Positions 1-8,239 of a DNA stretch of 64,000 bases are shown here, piece by piece. The position numbers and the translations under genes are program-made. The DNA is from Bacteroidales bacterium (GTDB lineage Bacteria > Bacteroidota > Bacteroidia > Bacteroidales > P3): the NCBI GenBank assembly GCA_017962665.1, contig JAGCUU010000032.1:1-64000 (forward strand). Reading direction: 5' to 3'. Position 1 is the first letter of the stretch; each line of letters begins with the position of its first letter. The notes below the pieces were generated by a model, which did not search any database, was not told the DNA's origin, and saw only the letters and a list, made by a program, of their open reading frames with translations.

Positions 1-169
1 CGAGGCCATCATCTACGCCGACGGCAATGACGCCTCCGGCCTCCCCGACGACAATTACAATCCCTACTCCTACACCATCACCAAGGAGAAAGTCACCTCC
101 AAGACCGTCCTCAAACTCCGCATGGCCCCCTGCGGCGGCTTCGCAATCAGCCTTCGTGAATGCGAGTAG
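1..169 (+). CDS. C-terminal end of a GH97 family glycoside hydrolase (partial)
   Basis: An open frame (frame 2) runs from the window edge to a TAG at 167-169, giving about 55 residues. The tail contains AIIYADGNDA, then YTITKEKVTSKTVLKL and a Gly-Gly-Phe-Ala-Ile-Ser-Leu ending. This is the pattern of the C-terminal beta-sandwich of GH97 enzymes (SusB-like alpha-glucosidases and alpha-galactosidases), which are periplasmic or surface starch and oligosaccharide hydrolases in Bacteroidetes. The catalytic barrel lies outside the window. Nearly every codon ends in C, unlike all genes downstream. Family assignment rests on a short tail, so it is probable rather than certain. Confidence 0.7.
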   Translation, partial: EAIIYADGNDASGLPDDNYNPYSYTITKEKVTSKTVLKLRMAPCGGFAISLRECE

Positions 170-233
170 CGGAGATTGATATTAAAATCAGCAACATAAA
201 TTATCCTATTGATATTTTTTTTTTAAATCATAA

Positions 234-266
234 CATAATGCAAAAAAATATAGTTTTTTCATTATG
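234..266. repeat. Inverted repeat upstream of yidC
   Basis: CATAATG (234-240) followed by a C and an A run is mirrored by a T run and CATTATG (261-266), giving a stem of about 13 pairs with one bulged base and a loop of about six. It overlaps the place where a -33 element for the yidC promoter would lie. It could be an operator or a weak AT-rich terminator for the GH97 gene, since a T run follows at 272-280. Confidence 0.45.
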
Positions 267-281
267 CCATGATTTTTTTTG

Positions 282-289
282 TAACTTTG
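282..289 (+). promoter_or_regulatory. Putative -7 element (TAACTTTG) for yidC
   Basis: Matches the Bacteroidetes -7 consensus TAnnTTTG. It lies 75 bases before the yidC start codon in an AT-rich gap. No good -33 TTTG is visible at the usual 19-21 bp spacing. Confidence 0.5.
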
Positions 290-364
290 CAATTTCATTT
301 TAATAATATATAGTATATTTATTAATAATTGAACTAACAGAATAATAACACTATATCATCTAAT

Positions 365-2353
365 ATGGATAAAAAATCAATCATCGGACTTGTGCTTATT
401 TTCTTCATTTTTCTTGGATATATGTTTTGGATTAAGCCGTCCGACGAAGAAATTGCAGAGCGTAGAAGACAGGATTCGATAGCATACATGGAACGGTTGC
501 GACTGGATTCCATTGCAAATGCCGAGGAACAGCAGAAAAGGGAGCAGGATTCTCTTTTGGCATTGTCAATTACTGACAGTACCGCTACTCATCAAGGAAT
601 ACAAACCCTTAAATTGGGACAATTTTCCGCAAATGGTAGCAATCCGCGCCTTCAGTTGACGGTAAATAATGGTAAATTCTCTGCTAGTCTTAATTCTCAA
701 GGTGCTTCATTCCAGAATGTTGTACTTGATGACTTCAAGACCTTTGATAATATGCCTCTTGAGGTTATCACTCCAGACGTGAACAATTTGGACATCGCCT
801 TTATTGATTCACGCAATGATGTGGTTAACACTAAGATGATTCCTTTTGCCGTGTTCTGCAACGGAGAACGAATAATAGAGGATTCAGTTTTCTCAATTGC
901 TGATGATGATTCTCTAACGCTTAGTTTCAGAGCATTTGTTCAGGCTTCAGATTCGACGCCTATTATAGAGGATTCCTATCTGGAGTTTTTATATGTGTTC
1001 CATCATGACAGCTATGAGGTTGATTTTGATGTGAACTTCCATAATATCAAAGAATATGTCAGTGTCACTCCGAACCTTACTATGACGTGGAAGAATAGGC
1101 TGAATCGTCAGGAGCAATTCGATCGTAGCCTGAAAGGCCGCAATGCTTCCCGTAACAAGGACAGTGAGCGTTTTTACACTACATTGTATTATAAGAATGT
1201 GGGAGATAATGCAGACTGCCTAAAAGATGGTCGTGATGACGAGAAACAAATTACAACCCCAATTGACTGGGTTGCATACAAACAACAGTTCTTCTGTGCT
1301 ATATTGATGTCGGAGAATGGTTTCCGCAATGCACAGCAGCTTCAGGTATCCACCAATCGCTCCAATAAAGAGGATAATTACCTGTGTGATATGTCGAGTG
1401 TGCTTGGAGTGGATTACGATGCCACGATAGATGATTATAAACTGGATATGGGCTTTTACTTTGGCCCCAACAAGTATCGTCTGTTGCGTGACATGGATCG
1501 TGGCACGGAACGTATTCTGCCGTTGGGATGGGGATTTTTCCTAACCCAATGGGTGTGCCGTTTTGCCATTATTCCTGTATTCAATTTCCTTGAGAATTTT
1601 GGGTGGAACTATGGAATAATAATCATTGTACTGACTTTCTTGCTGAAACTTGTGATTTCGCCGCTCACATGGAATAGTTACAAAACAGGTGCGGTGATGC
1701 GTCACCTCAAGCCCGAGATGGATGCCATCAACAAGAAGTTCCCCAAACAGGAACAGGCCATGCAGAAACAGCAGGCAATGCAGGCATTGCAGAAGAAGGC
1801 GGGAATCAATCCAATGGCTGGCTGTCTGCCGTTATTGTTGCAGTTGCCTATCATCTATGCCATGTTCCGTTTCTATCCTGCCTCTATTGAGTTGAGACAA
1901 AAAGGGTTCCTCTGGTGCGATGACCTCTCAAGCTACGATTCTATTCTTAACCTTCCATTCAATATACCACTCTATGGCGATCATGTGAGCCTGTTCTGCC
2001 TGTTGATGTTCGCCATGCAGTTCCTGTATACTGTTTATACAATGAAGCAGCAGCAGGGACAGGCTTCTATGCCAGGTATGAAATTCATGATGTATTTCAT
2101 GCCATTCATGATGCTCTTTATTTTCAATAGCCAGTCTGCTGCATTGAATATCTACTATTTCTTTAATCTTCTTCTTTCCATGGCCCAAATGTTTGGCATC
2201 CGAGCTATCATGACCGAGGACAAGGTCCGTGCCAAGATGGCAAAGATTGAGGCCAAAAACCACGGCAAACCGCAGAAAAAGTCGCGTTGGCAGCAGCGTC
2301 TTGAAGAAATGCAGAAGATGTCTGAACAAATGCAGAAACAGCAGAAGAGGTAG
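365..2353 (+). CDS. yidC: Membrane protein insertase YidC
   Basis: Inserts and folds proteins into the inner membrane, alone or with SecYEG. The 662-residue product has a first membrane helix at about residues 6-24, a charged linker, a large periplasmic beta domain (about 70-370) and the conserved insertase core. Core helices are visible at about 413-435 (GWNYGIIIIVLTFLL), 482-500 (AGCLPLLLQLPIIYAMF), 540-560 and 568-612. The tail is rich in Lys, Arg and Gln, as usual for ribosome contact. Length and layout fit the long Gram-negative type. The ATG at 365 puts the first helix at the N-terminus. pyrG, often beside yidC in Bacteroidetes, is not here; a GH97 gene precedes it. nhaD follows after 39 bases. 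Confidence 0.95.
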   Translation: MDKKSIIGLVLIFFIFLGYMFWIKPSDEEIAERRRQDSIAYMERLRLDSIANAEEQQKREQDSLLALSITDSTATHQGIQTLKLGQFSANGSNPRLQLTVNNGKFSASLNSQGASFQNVVLDDFKTFDNMPLEVITPDVNNLDIAFIDSRNDVVNTKMIPFAVFCNGERIIEDSVFSIADDDSLTLSFRAFVQASDSTPIIEDSYLEFLYVFHHDSYEVDFDVNFHNIKEYVSVTPNLTMTWKNRLNRQEQFDRSLKGRNASRNKDSERFYTTLYYKNVGDNADCLKDGRDDEKQITTPIDWVAYKQQFFCAILMSENGFRNAQQLQVSTNRSNKEDNYLCDMSSVLGVDYDATIDDYKLDMGFYFGPNKYRLLRDMDRGTERILPLGWGFFLTQWVCRFAIIPVFNFLENFGWNYGIIIIVLTFLLKLVISPLTWNSYKTGAVMRHLKPEMDAINKKFPKQEQAMQKQQAMQALQKKAGINPMAGCLPLLLQLPIIYAMFRFYPASIELRQKGFLWCDDLSSYDSILNLPFNIPLYGDHVSLFCLLMFAMQFLYTVYTMKQQQGQASMPGMKFMMYFMPFMMLFIFNSQSAALNIYYFFNLLLSMAQMFGIRAIMTEDKVRAKMAKIEAKNHGKPQKKSRWQQRLEEMQKMSEQMQKQQKR

Positions 2354-2392
2354 TGGTAAAATGTTTTTTTGGATTAACATAAATACAGAAAT

Positions 2393-3811
2393 ATGATTGT
2401 AACTTTAGTCACTATTTTTATCATCGGATATGCTTGCATTGCGCTTGAACATCCGCTGAAAATCAACAAAACCGCCACGGCATTGCTTTTGGGATGCTTG
2501 ACATGGGCTGTGTTCAATATGTTCAATGGCCTTAATGAGGCGGTGCTTTCAAATTACGGAGGGCTTGAAGGCTACCGTTCGTTTGTTAGTTCACAACTTA
2601 TTGAGAACCTCGGTGAGACTGCCGAAATAGTCTTTTTCCTGTTGGGAGCAATGACTATTGTCACTTTGATAGAGGATTATCAAGGCTTTCGTATCATCAC
2701 TGACAAAATCAAAACCACAGACAAGAAAAAACTTTTGTGGATTCTTTCTATCCTCACGTTCTTTCTTTCCGCTCTGCTTGACAACATGACTACAGCCATA
2801 GTGATGGTTGCGTTGCTTCGTAAACTAATCGCAGACAAAAAGGAGCGTTGGCTTTATGCCGGTATGGTTATTCTTGCTGCAAATGCAGGTGGCGCGTGGA
2901 GCCCGATAGGAGACGTTACTACAATAATGTTGTGGATTAAGGGTGAGGTGACAACTGTAAATATTATTGTAAAAACCCTTTTTGCAAGTCTGGTATGTAT
3001 GGCTGTTCCTGTCTGGATCCTGTGCTTTACGCTTAAAGGTGAGATTGAACGTCCCAGCGAGGAAAATTTAGGAATAGAGGTTCCTTTGCGTTTCCGTCGA
3101 CTGGTACTAATTATGGGTGTATGTGCTTTGGTTTTTGTTCCTATTTTCAAAACAATCACACATCTGCCTCCTTATTTGGGAATGCTTCTTGGACTCTCGG
3201 TTCTTTGGGTGACAACTGAAATCCTGAGCCGTAAGTTTTCAAAGGATAGTTTTAAGCTTCCTACGGCTGTCAGTACCCTTGAGCATGTTGATGTGCCTAC
3301 AATTCTTTTCTTCCTTGGTATTCTAATGGCTGTTGCCTGTCTTAAGGTTGCCGGTATTCTCTCTGGTTTGGCACAGGGACTCAACGATGCTTTCCTTACT
3401 GTTGAAAACGGAAAGGTTGTTGGAGGCGGATTCTTCCTTATCGATCTTATCATCGGTGTGTTGTCGTCCATAGTTGACAATGTGCCGTTGGTTGCAGCCG
3501 TACAGGGTATGTATCCTCATGAAGGTATCGATGTTCTTTTTGCACAGAACCATCCATTCTGGGAGTTCCTTGCATATTGTGCTGGTACTGGTGGAAGCCT
3601 TCTGATTATCGGTTCAGCTGCCGGTGTTGCAGTGATGGGTATGGAAAAGATTGATTTTATATGGTATCTGAAGAAAATAACCATTCTTGCACTTACAGGT
3701 TATATTGCAGGTGCAATAACTTTCATTGTTATGGATATTACCCTATTCGAGAAGATAGAATTTTTGGAGAAATTGGCGTGGTTTCCTTCTTTTGAACGTT
3801 TTATCTGTTAA
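2393..3811 (+). CDS. nhaD: Na+/H+ antiporter, NhaD family
   Basis: Exchanges cytoplasmic sodium for protons across the inner membrane. The 472-residue protein is almost all membrane helices. It carries the hallmark paired motifs of the NhaD/ion-transporter superfamily: LLDNMTT (about 128-134), NAGGAWSPIGDVTT (164-177), a second DNVPLVAA, and GTGGSLLIIGSAAG near the C-terminus. The Asp residues in the two D-N motifs are the expected ion-binding residues. It probably shares the yidC transcript. It may balance the sodium gradient made by the NQR pump encoded about 8 kb downstream; that link is inferred. Confidence 0.92.
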   Translation: MIVTLVTIFIIGYACIALEHPLKINKTATALLLGCLTWAVFNMFNGLNEAVLSNYGGLEGYRSFVSSQLIENLGETAEIVFFLLGAMTIVTLIEDYQGFRIITDKIKTTDKKKLLWILSILTFFLSALLDNMTTAIVMVALLRKLIADKKERWLYAGMVILAANAGGAWSPIGDVTTIMLWIKGEVTTVNIIVKTLFASLVCMAVPVWILCFTLKGEIERPSEENLGIEVPLRFRRLVLIMGVCALVFVPIFKTITHLPPYLGMLLGLSVLWVTTEILSRKFSKDSFKLPTAVSTLEHVDVPTILFFLGILMAVACLKVAGILSGLAQGLNDAFLTVENGKVVGGGFFLIDLIIGVLSSIVDNVPLVAAVQGMYPHEGIDVLFAQNHPFWEFLAYCAGTGGSLLIIGSAAGVAVMGMEKIDFIWYLKKITILALTGYIAGAITFIVMDITLFEKIEFLEKLAWFPSFERFIC

Positions 3812-3818
3812 ATAGACA

Positions 3819-5060
3819 ATGCAGGATCAAGAGTCTAATAAGGCTAAGAAACTGCCAATAGGCAGAAAAATATTCAATATAGTTGTTTATGCGTTTGCAA
3901 TTGCGGGCTTTGGAATCATAGCAGCGTGGGCGGTTTTTAAACTGGGACTTACTAACAATAAAGGTGCTGTAGACAATAACTACCGTTACTTGATGTCGGT
4001 CTCGGAACTTGAAGAGTTGGATGAGTCTGAATTGACTCCGCAGCAGCGTAATGCAGTATGGCTTGAACAATATTTAAAACTGGCCGCTTTTGGAAAAATT
4101 TATCCTGAAAATGCCCATCTGATTCTTGATGCGGCACAGAAGAGTAACAATCCTTTTGTCGTTGACAGGATGATTGCAGCTGCCTCTCTTTACACAGATA
4201 GCTGTAGCGAGTACAGAGTATTACTAGATCAGTTAAAAAAGGTTTACGACAGTCATGCTCCTCAGCAGTATCCTACTGTTATTCCATGGATGGCCACGAC
4301 GGAATGGGAGATGCTCAAACCATCCATTATGAAGGACAGTGCTTTGCTTGTCGAGGCTGGACGTCTTACTGGTGTAGAACCTCGACTTATTGTGGCTTGC
4401 CTTGTAGGCGAACAGATCCGTCTGTTCAACAGTAGCCGCGAGATGGTGAAGAAATATTTGGGACCTGTAAAGATGCTCTCCGTCCAATCGCAATTTTCTT
4501 ATGGCGTTAATGGTATCAAGGAGTTTACAGCTCGTCAAGTCGAAGCCCATCTGAAAGATTCCACCTCGGAGTTTTATATGGGTAAACACTACGAGAACTT
4601 GCTTGATTTCACTACTGAAAATCACGAGATGGAACGTTACAACCGTTTGGTTGACTATCGTAACCACCTCTATTCATATATTTATACAGGCTGCATTCTG
4701 CATCAGACCATGTTACAGTGGAGGAGGGCAGGATATGACATCTCGGACCGTCCGGATATACTCTGCACATTGTTTAATGTAGGATTCTCTCAGTCTCATC
4801 CCCATGGCGCACCACGTTGTGGAGGCTCTCATATCAATGTTGACGGACGCAGCTATACTTTTGGCGCTATAGGATTTGATTTTTACTATTCCGGAGATAT
4901 GGCGAATGCTTTCCCATATTGGAAGAAACGCTTTGTCGAGGATGACGGTGTGGCAATGACTGCTTCGCAGATTGACAGTATTCAGAAAAATGTGAGTAAC
5001 TGTAACCGTCCTGAAAAAGGCCTGGAATATAAAAATGATGAAAGTGTTAGTACATGGTAA
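3819..5060 (+). CDS. Membrane-anchored lysozyme/transglycosylase-like protein
   Basis: A 413-residue protein with a short cytoplasmic N-terminus, one membrane helix (about 20-40) and a large exported domain. The family is not certain. LIVACLVGEQIRLF (E198) followed by FSYGVNGIKEFTA (226-238) resembles the catalytic Glu and the Ser-x-Gly-x-x-Gly-Leu-Met-Gln block of soluble lytic transglycosylases. A later segment with FNVGFSQSHPHGAPRCGGS and SYTFGAIGFDFYYSGD fits the rest of a lysozyme fold. I infer peptidoglycan cleavage or binding. It starts 7 bases after nhaD and lies just before Wzz and ligase genes, so a role in opening the wall for a surface-glycan machine is possible. It could also be an inactive relative. 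Confidence 0.55.
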   Translation: MQDQESNKAKKLPIGRKIFNIVVYAFAIAGFGIIAAWAVFKLGLTNNKGAVDNNYRYLMSVSELEELDESELTPQQRNAVWLEQYLKLAAFGKIYPENAHLILDAAQKSNNPFVVDRMIAAASLYTDSCSEYRVLLDQLKKVYDSHAPQQYPTVIPWMATTEWEMLKPSIMKDSALLVEAGRLTGVEPRLIVACLVGEQIRLFNSSREMVKKYLGPVKMLSVQSQFSYGVNGIKEFTARQVEAHLKDSTSEFYMGKHYENLLDFTTENHEMERYNRLVDYRNHLYSYIYTGCILHQTMLQWRRAGYDISDRPDILCTLFNVGFSQSHPHGAPRCGGSHINVDGRSYTFGAIGFDFYYSGDMANAFPYWKKRFVEDDGVAMTASQIDSIQKNVSNCNRPEKGLEYKNDESVSTW

Positions 5061-5105
5061 TAAGTAAATAAAAAATTGATTTTGAATTATTAAAACTTTT
5101 TCCAA

Positions 5106-5990
5106 ATGTCTGATTTCGGAAATAAATATGAAATAAAGAATACGTTCAATTTTTTCGGTCGCCACTGGAAGTTGCTGTCAATTGTTCTTGTGGTTTCCCT
5201 GGTGGTATCTATTGCGGCATCTTTGTTGGTGACAAAACGATATAAGTCGTCGGTAATCCTTTTTCCGACCAATTCCAACCGTCTTTCAAAGGCCATTTTG
5301 GCCGATAGATATAGTCTCGACTATATGGACTACGGTATTGAGCGTGACTGCGAGTACGCAATTCAGATACTTTCATCGCAGTCTATGGAGGACGATGTGT
5401 GCCGTCGTTTCAAAATGATGGAACATTATGGTATTAGTGCCGATGATCCACAAAAGATGTTCAAGCTTCATGAGAACTATCGTGGCAATATAAGTGTGCG
5501 CCGTACCGAATTTTTAGGTGTAGAGGTTTCCGTACTCGATGTAGACCCTCAATGGGCTGCTGATATAGCCAATTACATTGCTGCCAACTACGACACCCTT
5601 TGTAGTCGGATACAACAAGACCGATCCCGCGACGCTTACTCTATTATGACAGATGTCTGTATGGAGTTGGAAAATGATATACGTGCTCTCAATGATACGC
5701 TAAATAAATCTCGTAACAGATTTGATGTCGAGCAGTTGATTAGCAATAAAACCAAGGAATTGGCCGAACTGCAGACCCGTATGTCCCAGACTAAGGTTGA
5801 TATGGCTCGTCAGGTAAGCTATAAGTTCTGGCTGGACCAAGCTACACCTGCCGATAAGAAAGCCTATCCCAAACGTGCTGTGATAGTGTTGCTGGGTACA
5901 CTTGGTGCATTGGCACTATGCATTCTTGTCCTTCTTGTTGCAGACAGGGCTATGGCGGAAAAGAAGGATGACGAGAGTGCAATAGGATAA
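5106..5990 (+). CDS. Wzz-like polysaccharide chain-length determinant
   Basis: Sets the chain length of O-antigen or capsule polymers in the Wzx/Wzy pathway. The 294-residue protein has two flanking membrane helices (about 22-42 and 260-280) around a periplasmic, largely helical domain with coiled-coil-like Leu/Asn/Lys segments. This is the standard Wzz arrangement. No C-terminal tyrosine kinase domain is present. It lies 9 bases before the O-antigen ligase-like gene, which supports a polymer assembly role. No glycosyltransferase or flippase accompanies it here. Confidence 0.8.
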   Translation: MSDFGNKYEIKNTFNFFGRHWKLLSIVLVVSLVVSIAASLLVTKRYKSSVILFPTNSNRLSKAILADRYSLDYMDYGIERDCEYAIQILSSQSMEDDVCRRFKMMEHYGISADDPQKMFKLHENYRGNISVRRTEFLGVEVSVLDVDPQWAADIANYIAANYDTLCSRIQQDRSRDAYSIMTDVCMELENDIRALNDTLNKSRNRFDVEQLISNKTKELAELQTRMSQTKVDMARQVSYKFWLDQATPADKKAYPKRAVIVLLGTLGALALCILVLLVADRAMAEKKDDESAIG

Positions 5991-5999
5991 TTTATTGAC

Positions 6000-7472
6000 A
6001 TGAGGGAGTGGATCAGGAAAAACGCTGCCTTGATTAGCGCTGTATTTATTACGGTGGCTTTTCTTGTTGCCAATTTTCTGATGCTTTCCCATGATATATA
6101 TTGGCTCTTCATGATTCCATTAGCAGGACTTGTCGTCCTGCTTTTTGTGCTTCGCTTTGAAACGGGACTACTGGTAACAGCTTTACTCACACCATTTGCA
6201 ATAGATTTTGCATTGATGCCAGGGATGGAACTCTCTATGCCTGTGGAACCAATGATGATTCTTTTTTCGGCGATGTTTGTATTCAGGGTCCTGGTTGAAC
6301 GTAGCTACGACAAACGTATATTACGACATCCTGTGACCATTGCCGTTTTTGCCATGCTTTTATGGATGTTGGTGACCTCTTGCACTTCGGTTATTCCAGG
6401 AGTATCGTTCAAATATTTTGCTGCGAGGTTATGGTTTATAGTGCCATTTTTCTATGCTGCAGCCCATATATTTCGCAACCGTGACCGTATGAGACAGTTT
6501 GTTTGGTGTTATGCATTTTCCTTAATCGTGGTGATTATCATCTCGACGGCAAAAACTCTTGGGAATTTTCATGACCTGCAGACTCTTCATCGTGTAATGA
6601 GGCCATTTTATAATGACCATACAGCCTATGGCTGTGTTATTGCACTTTTCATACCTATATGTTTCCATTTGATGCTTCGTCAAAACGAAGATGGAACCAA
6701 ACGTATTTGGCGACCGTTTATTGTTGCTGGCATTGTGGCATTATTTGTAGGTCTATTCTTTTCCTATTCTCGTGCTGCTTGGATAAGTATAGTAGGTGCT
6801 GTGGCTGTTTATTTCGCTATAAGAATGGGTATGAAGGTAAAGTGGATGATGTTGATTTTTGGTGTTTTTGTCACATTGTTTTTTGTCTATCAGTCAGATG
6901 TATTGTATAAACTTGGAAAAAACAAGCAAGATTCTTCCTATGATATTTCTGGTCAGGTAAAGTCTATTTCAAATATTTCCACCGATGCCTCTAATCTGGA
7001 ACGTCTCAACCGCTGGGCATCGGCAATGAGGATGTTCAAGGAACGTCCGCTTCTTGGATGTGGTCCTGGTACCTATCAGTTTTTGTATGCGAGTTATCAG
7101 CGTAGTTATCAGCTATCGGTGATTAGTACCAATTCTGGTAACAGAGGCAACGCACACAGTGAGTATATAGGACCGCTTACAGAGCAGGGCGTTTTTGGAG
7201 CATTGTTTATTCTATGCATCTTTCTGACTGCTTTTGCAACAGGAGTTAGGGTCTATCGTACTGCAGCTCATGAGGTTGATGCACGTCTTGCCCTTGCCTT
7301 TACATTAAGTCTGATAACATATTATATACATGGTATCTTTAATAATTTTCTGGATACAGACAAGTTATCGGTACCGTTTTGGGCTTTTACTGCTGCAGTT
7401 GTAGCACTTGATGTTTTTTCAGAGAAAAAAACGAATGTTTCTGTTATTCAGAAAAAAACAGAAAACGAATAA
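6000..7472 (+). CDS. O-antigen ligase / Wzy-type polymerase family protein
   Basis: Polytopic inner-membrane protein of 490 residues with about 10-12 hydrophobic helices. The Wzy_C signature is visible: FFSYSRAAWISIVGAV in the middle, then a periplasmic loop with ERPLLGCGPGTYQF and GNAHSEYIGPLTEQG. Members either ligate undecaprenyl-linked polysaccharide to lipid A core or polymerise repeat units, and sequence alone does not tell which. The gene starts 9 bases after the Wzz-like gene and is followed by an intrinsic terminator at 7505-7525, so it ends the yidC-side transcription unit. Confidence 0.82.
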   Translation: MREWIRKNAALISAVFITVAFLVANFLMLSHDIYWLFMIPLAGLVVLLFVLRFETGLLVTALLTPFAIDFALMPGMELSMPVEPMMILFSAMFVFRVLVERSYDKRILRHPVTIAVFAMLLWMLVTSCTSVIPGVSFKYFAARLWFIVPFFYAAAHIFRNRDRMRQFVWCYAFSLIVVIIISTAKTLGNFHDLQTLHRVMRPFYNDHTAYGCVIALFIPICFHLMLRQNEDGTKRIWRPFIVAGIVALFVGLFFSYSRAAWISIVGAVAVYFAIRMGMKVKWMMLIFGVFVTLFFVYQSDVLYKLGKNKQDSSYDISGQVKSISNISTDASNLERLNRWASAMRMFKERPLLGCGPGTYQFLYASYQRSYQLSVISTNSGNRGNAHSEYIGPLTEQGVFGALFILCIFLTAFATGVRVYRTAAHEVDARLALAFTLSLITYYIHGIFNNFLDTDKLSVPFWAFTAAVVALDVFSEKKTNVSVIQKKTENE

Positions 7473-7504
7473 TCTTAAAAAAGACTAAAAGTTCTTTCGT
7501 GAAG

Positions 7505-7525
7505 GTCGGGTTACCGACTTTTTTT
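7505..7525 (+). terminator. Intrinsic terminator after the O-antigen ligase-like gene
   Basis: A 5-bp GC-rich stem, GTCGG (7505-7509) with CCGAC (7514-7518), has a 4-base loop and is followed at once by seven T residues. It lies 33 bases past the stop codon. Confidence 0.8.
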
Positions 7526-7526
7526 G

Positions 7527-7534
7527 TAATTTTG
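7527..7534 (+). promoter_or_regulatory. Putative -7 element (TAATTTTG) for the NlpC/P60 gene
   Basis: Matches TAnnTTTG and begins two bases after the terminator T run, as expected for a new transcription unit. The leader to the ATG at 7611 would be about 70 bases. No clear -33 element is visible. Confidence 0.5.
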
Positions 7535-7610
7535 CATTGATTTTTTTCTTCAAACCTGACAGGTGGTTGTTTGAATTTTTTTACCACAATGTTTTTCTTT
7601 TTGAAATACA

Positions 7611-8219
7611 ATGAAAAAAATATTTGTCAAATCATTTTTGCTATTGTCAATATTCTGTTCTATAGCGGCGATTCCGCTTCGGGCTCAGAATATGCTATAT
7701 AGACCAGGTGTTAATACTGTGGCCGATATGGTTATCGAAGAGGCAATGAAATATTTGGGTACACCTTATCGTTGGGGAGGCAAGACTCCAAAGGGTTTTG
7801 ATTGTGCTGGTTTTACGCGTTATATTTATGGTAAATTCGGAGTTCCGTTGGCTCCTGCTGCTGCACCACAATATAAGATGGGTACGGCGTTGAAGAAAGA
7901 AGATATTCGTAAAGGTGACCTTGTCTTTTATGGTGGTCGCGGTAGTTCACGCTCTATTGGCCATGTCGGAATTGTTGTTTCCGTTGATTCAAACGGCTTT
8001 AAATTTATACATTCCGCTACATCGACAGGAATCTGTATAAGCTCTTCCAATGAGGCTTACTATAGGAGTCGTTATATTGGGGCATGCAGAGTTGTAGACC
8101 AAGTGGTTTCCAACTTGCCGGCGAATGATATGGCAGAACGAAAAGAGATACCAGTCTATCGTCAGGTTATCTTTTTTGATACGCAGACGACACCATTATC
8201 TTATCCCTATTCAAAGTAG
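7611..8219 (+). CDS. Secreted NlpC/P60 peptidoglycan endopeptidase
   Basis: A 202-residue protein with a Sec signal peptide (residues 1-25, cut likely after Arg-Ala) and one NlpC/P60 domain. The catalytic triad is readable: C65 in GFDCAGFT, H118 in SIGHVGIVV and H134 in FIHSATSTG. The YRWGGKTPKG entrance motif precedes the cysteine. Such enzymes cleave the D-Glu to diamino acid bond in stem peptides. No SH3 or LysM binding domain is present, so it is the minimal form. It has its own promoter-like site and stands convergent to the OmpA gene. Confidence 0.9.
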   Translation: MKKIFVKSFLLLSIFCSIAAIPLRAQNMLYRPGVNTVADMVIEEAMKYLGTPYRWGGKTPKGFDCAGFTRYIYGKFGVPLAPAAAPQYKMGTALKKEDIRKGDLVFYGGRGSSRSIGHVGIVVSVDSNGFKFIHSATSTGICISSSNEAYYRSRYIGACRVVDQVVSNLPANDMAERKEIPVYRQVIFFDTQTTPLSYPYSK

Positions 8220-8239
8220 ATAAAAAAACAGAATTCCTT

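Noticed and set aside
1928-2380. Minus-strand open frame opposite the end of yidC
   Set aside because: Low-complexity Leu/His/Phe sequence produced by the complementary strand of Met/Gln/Lys-rich codons.
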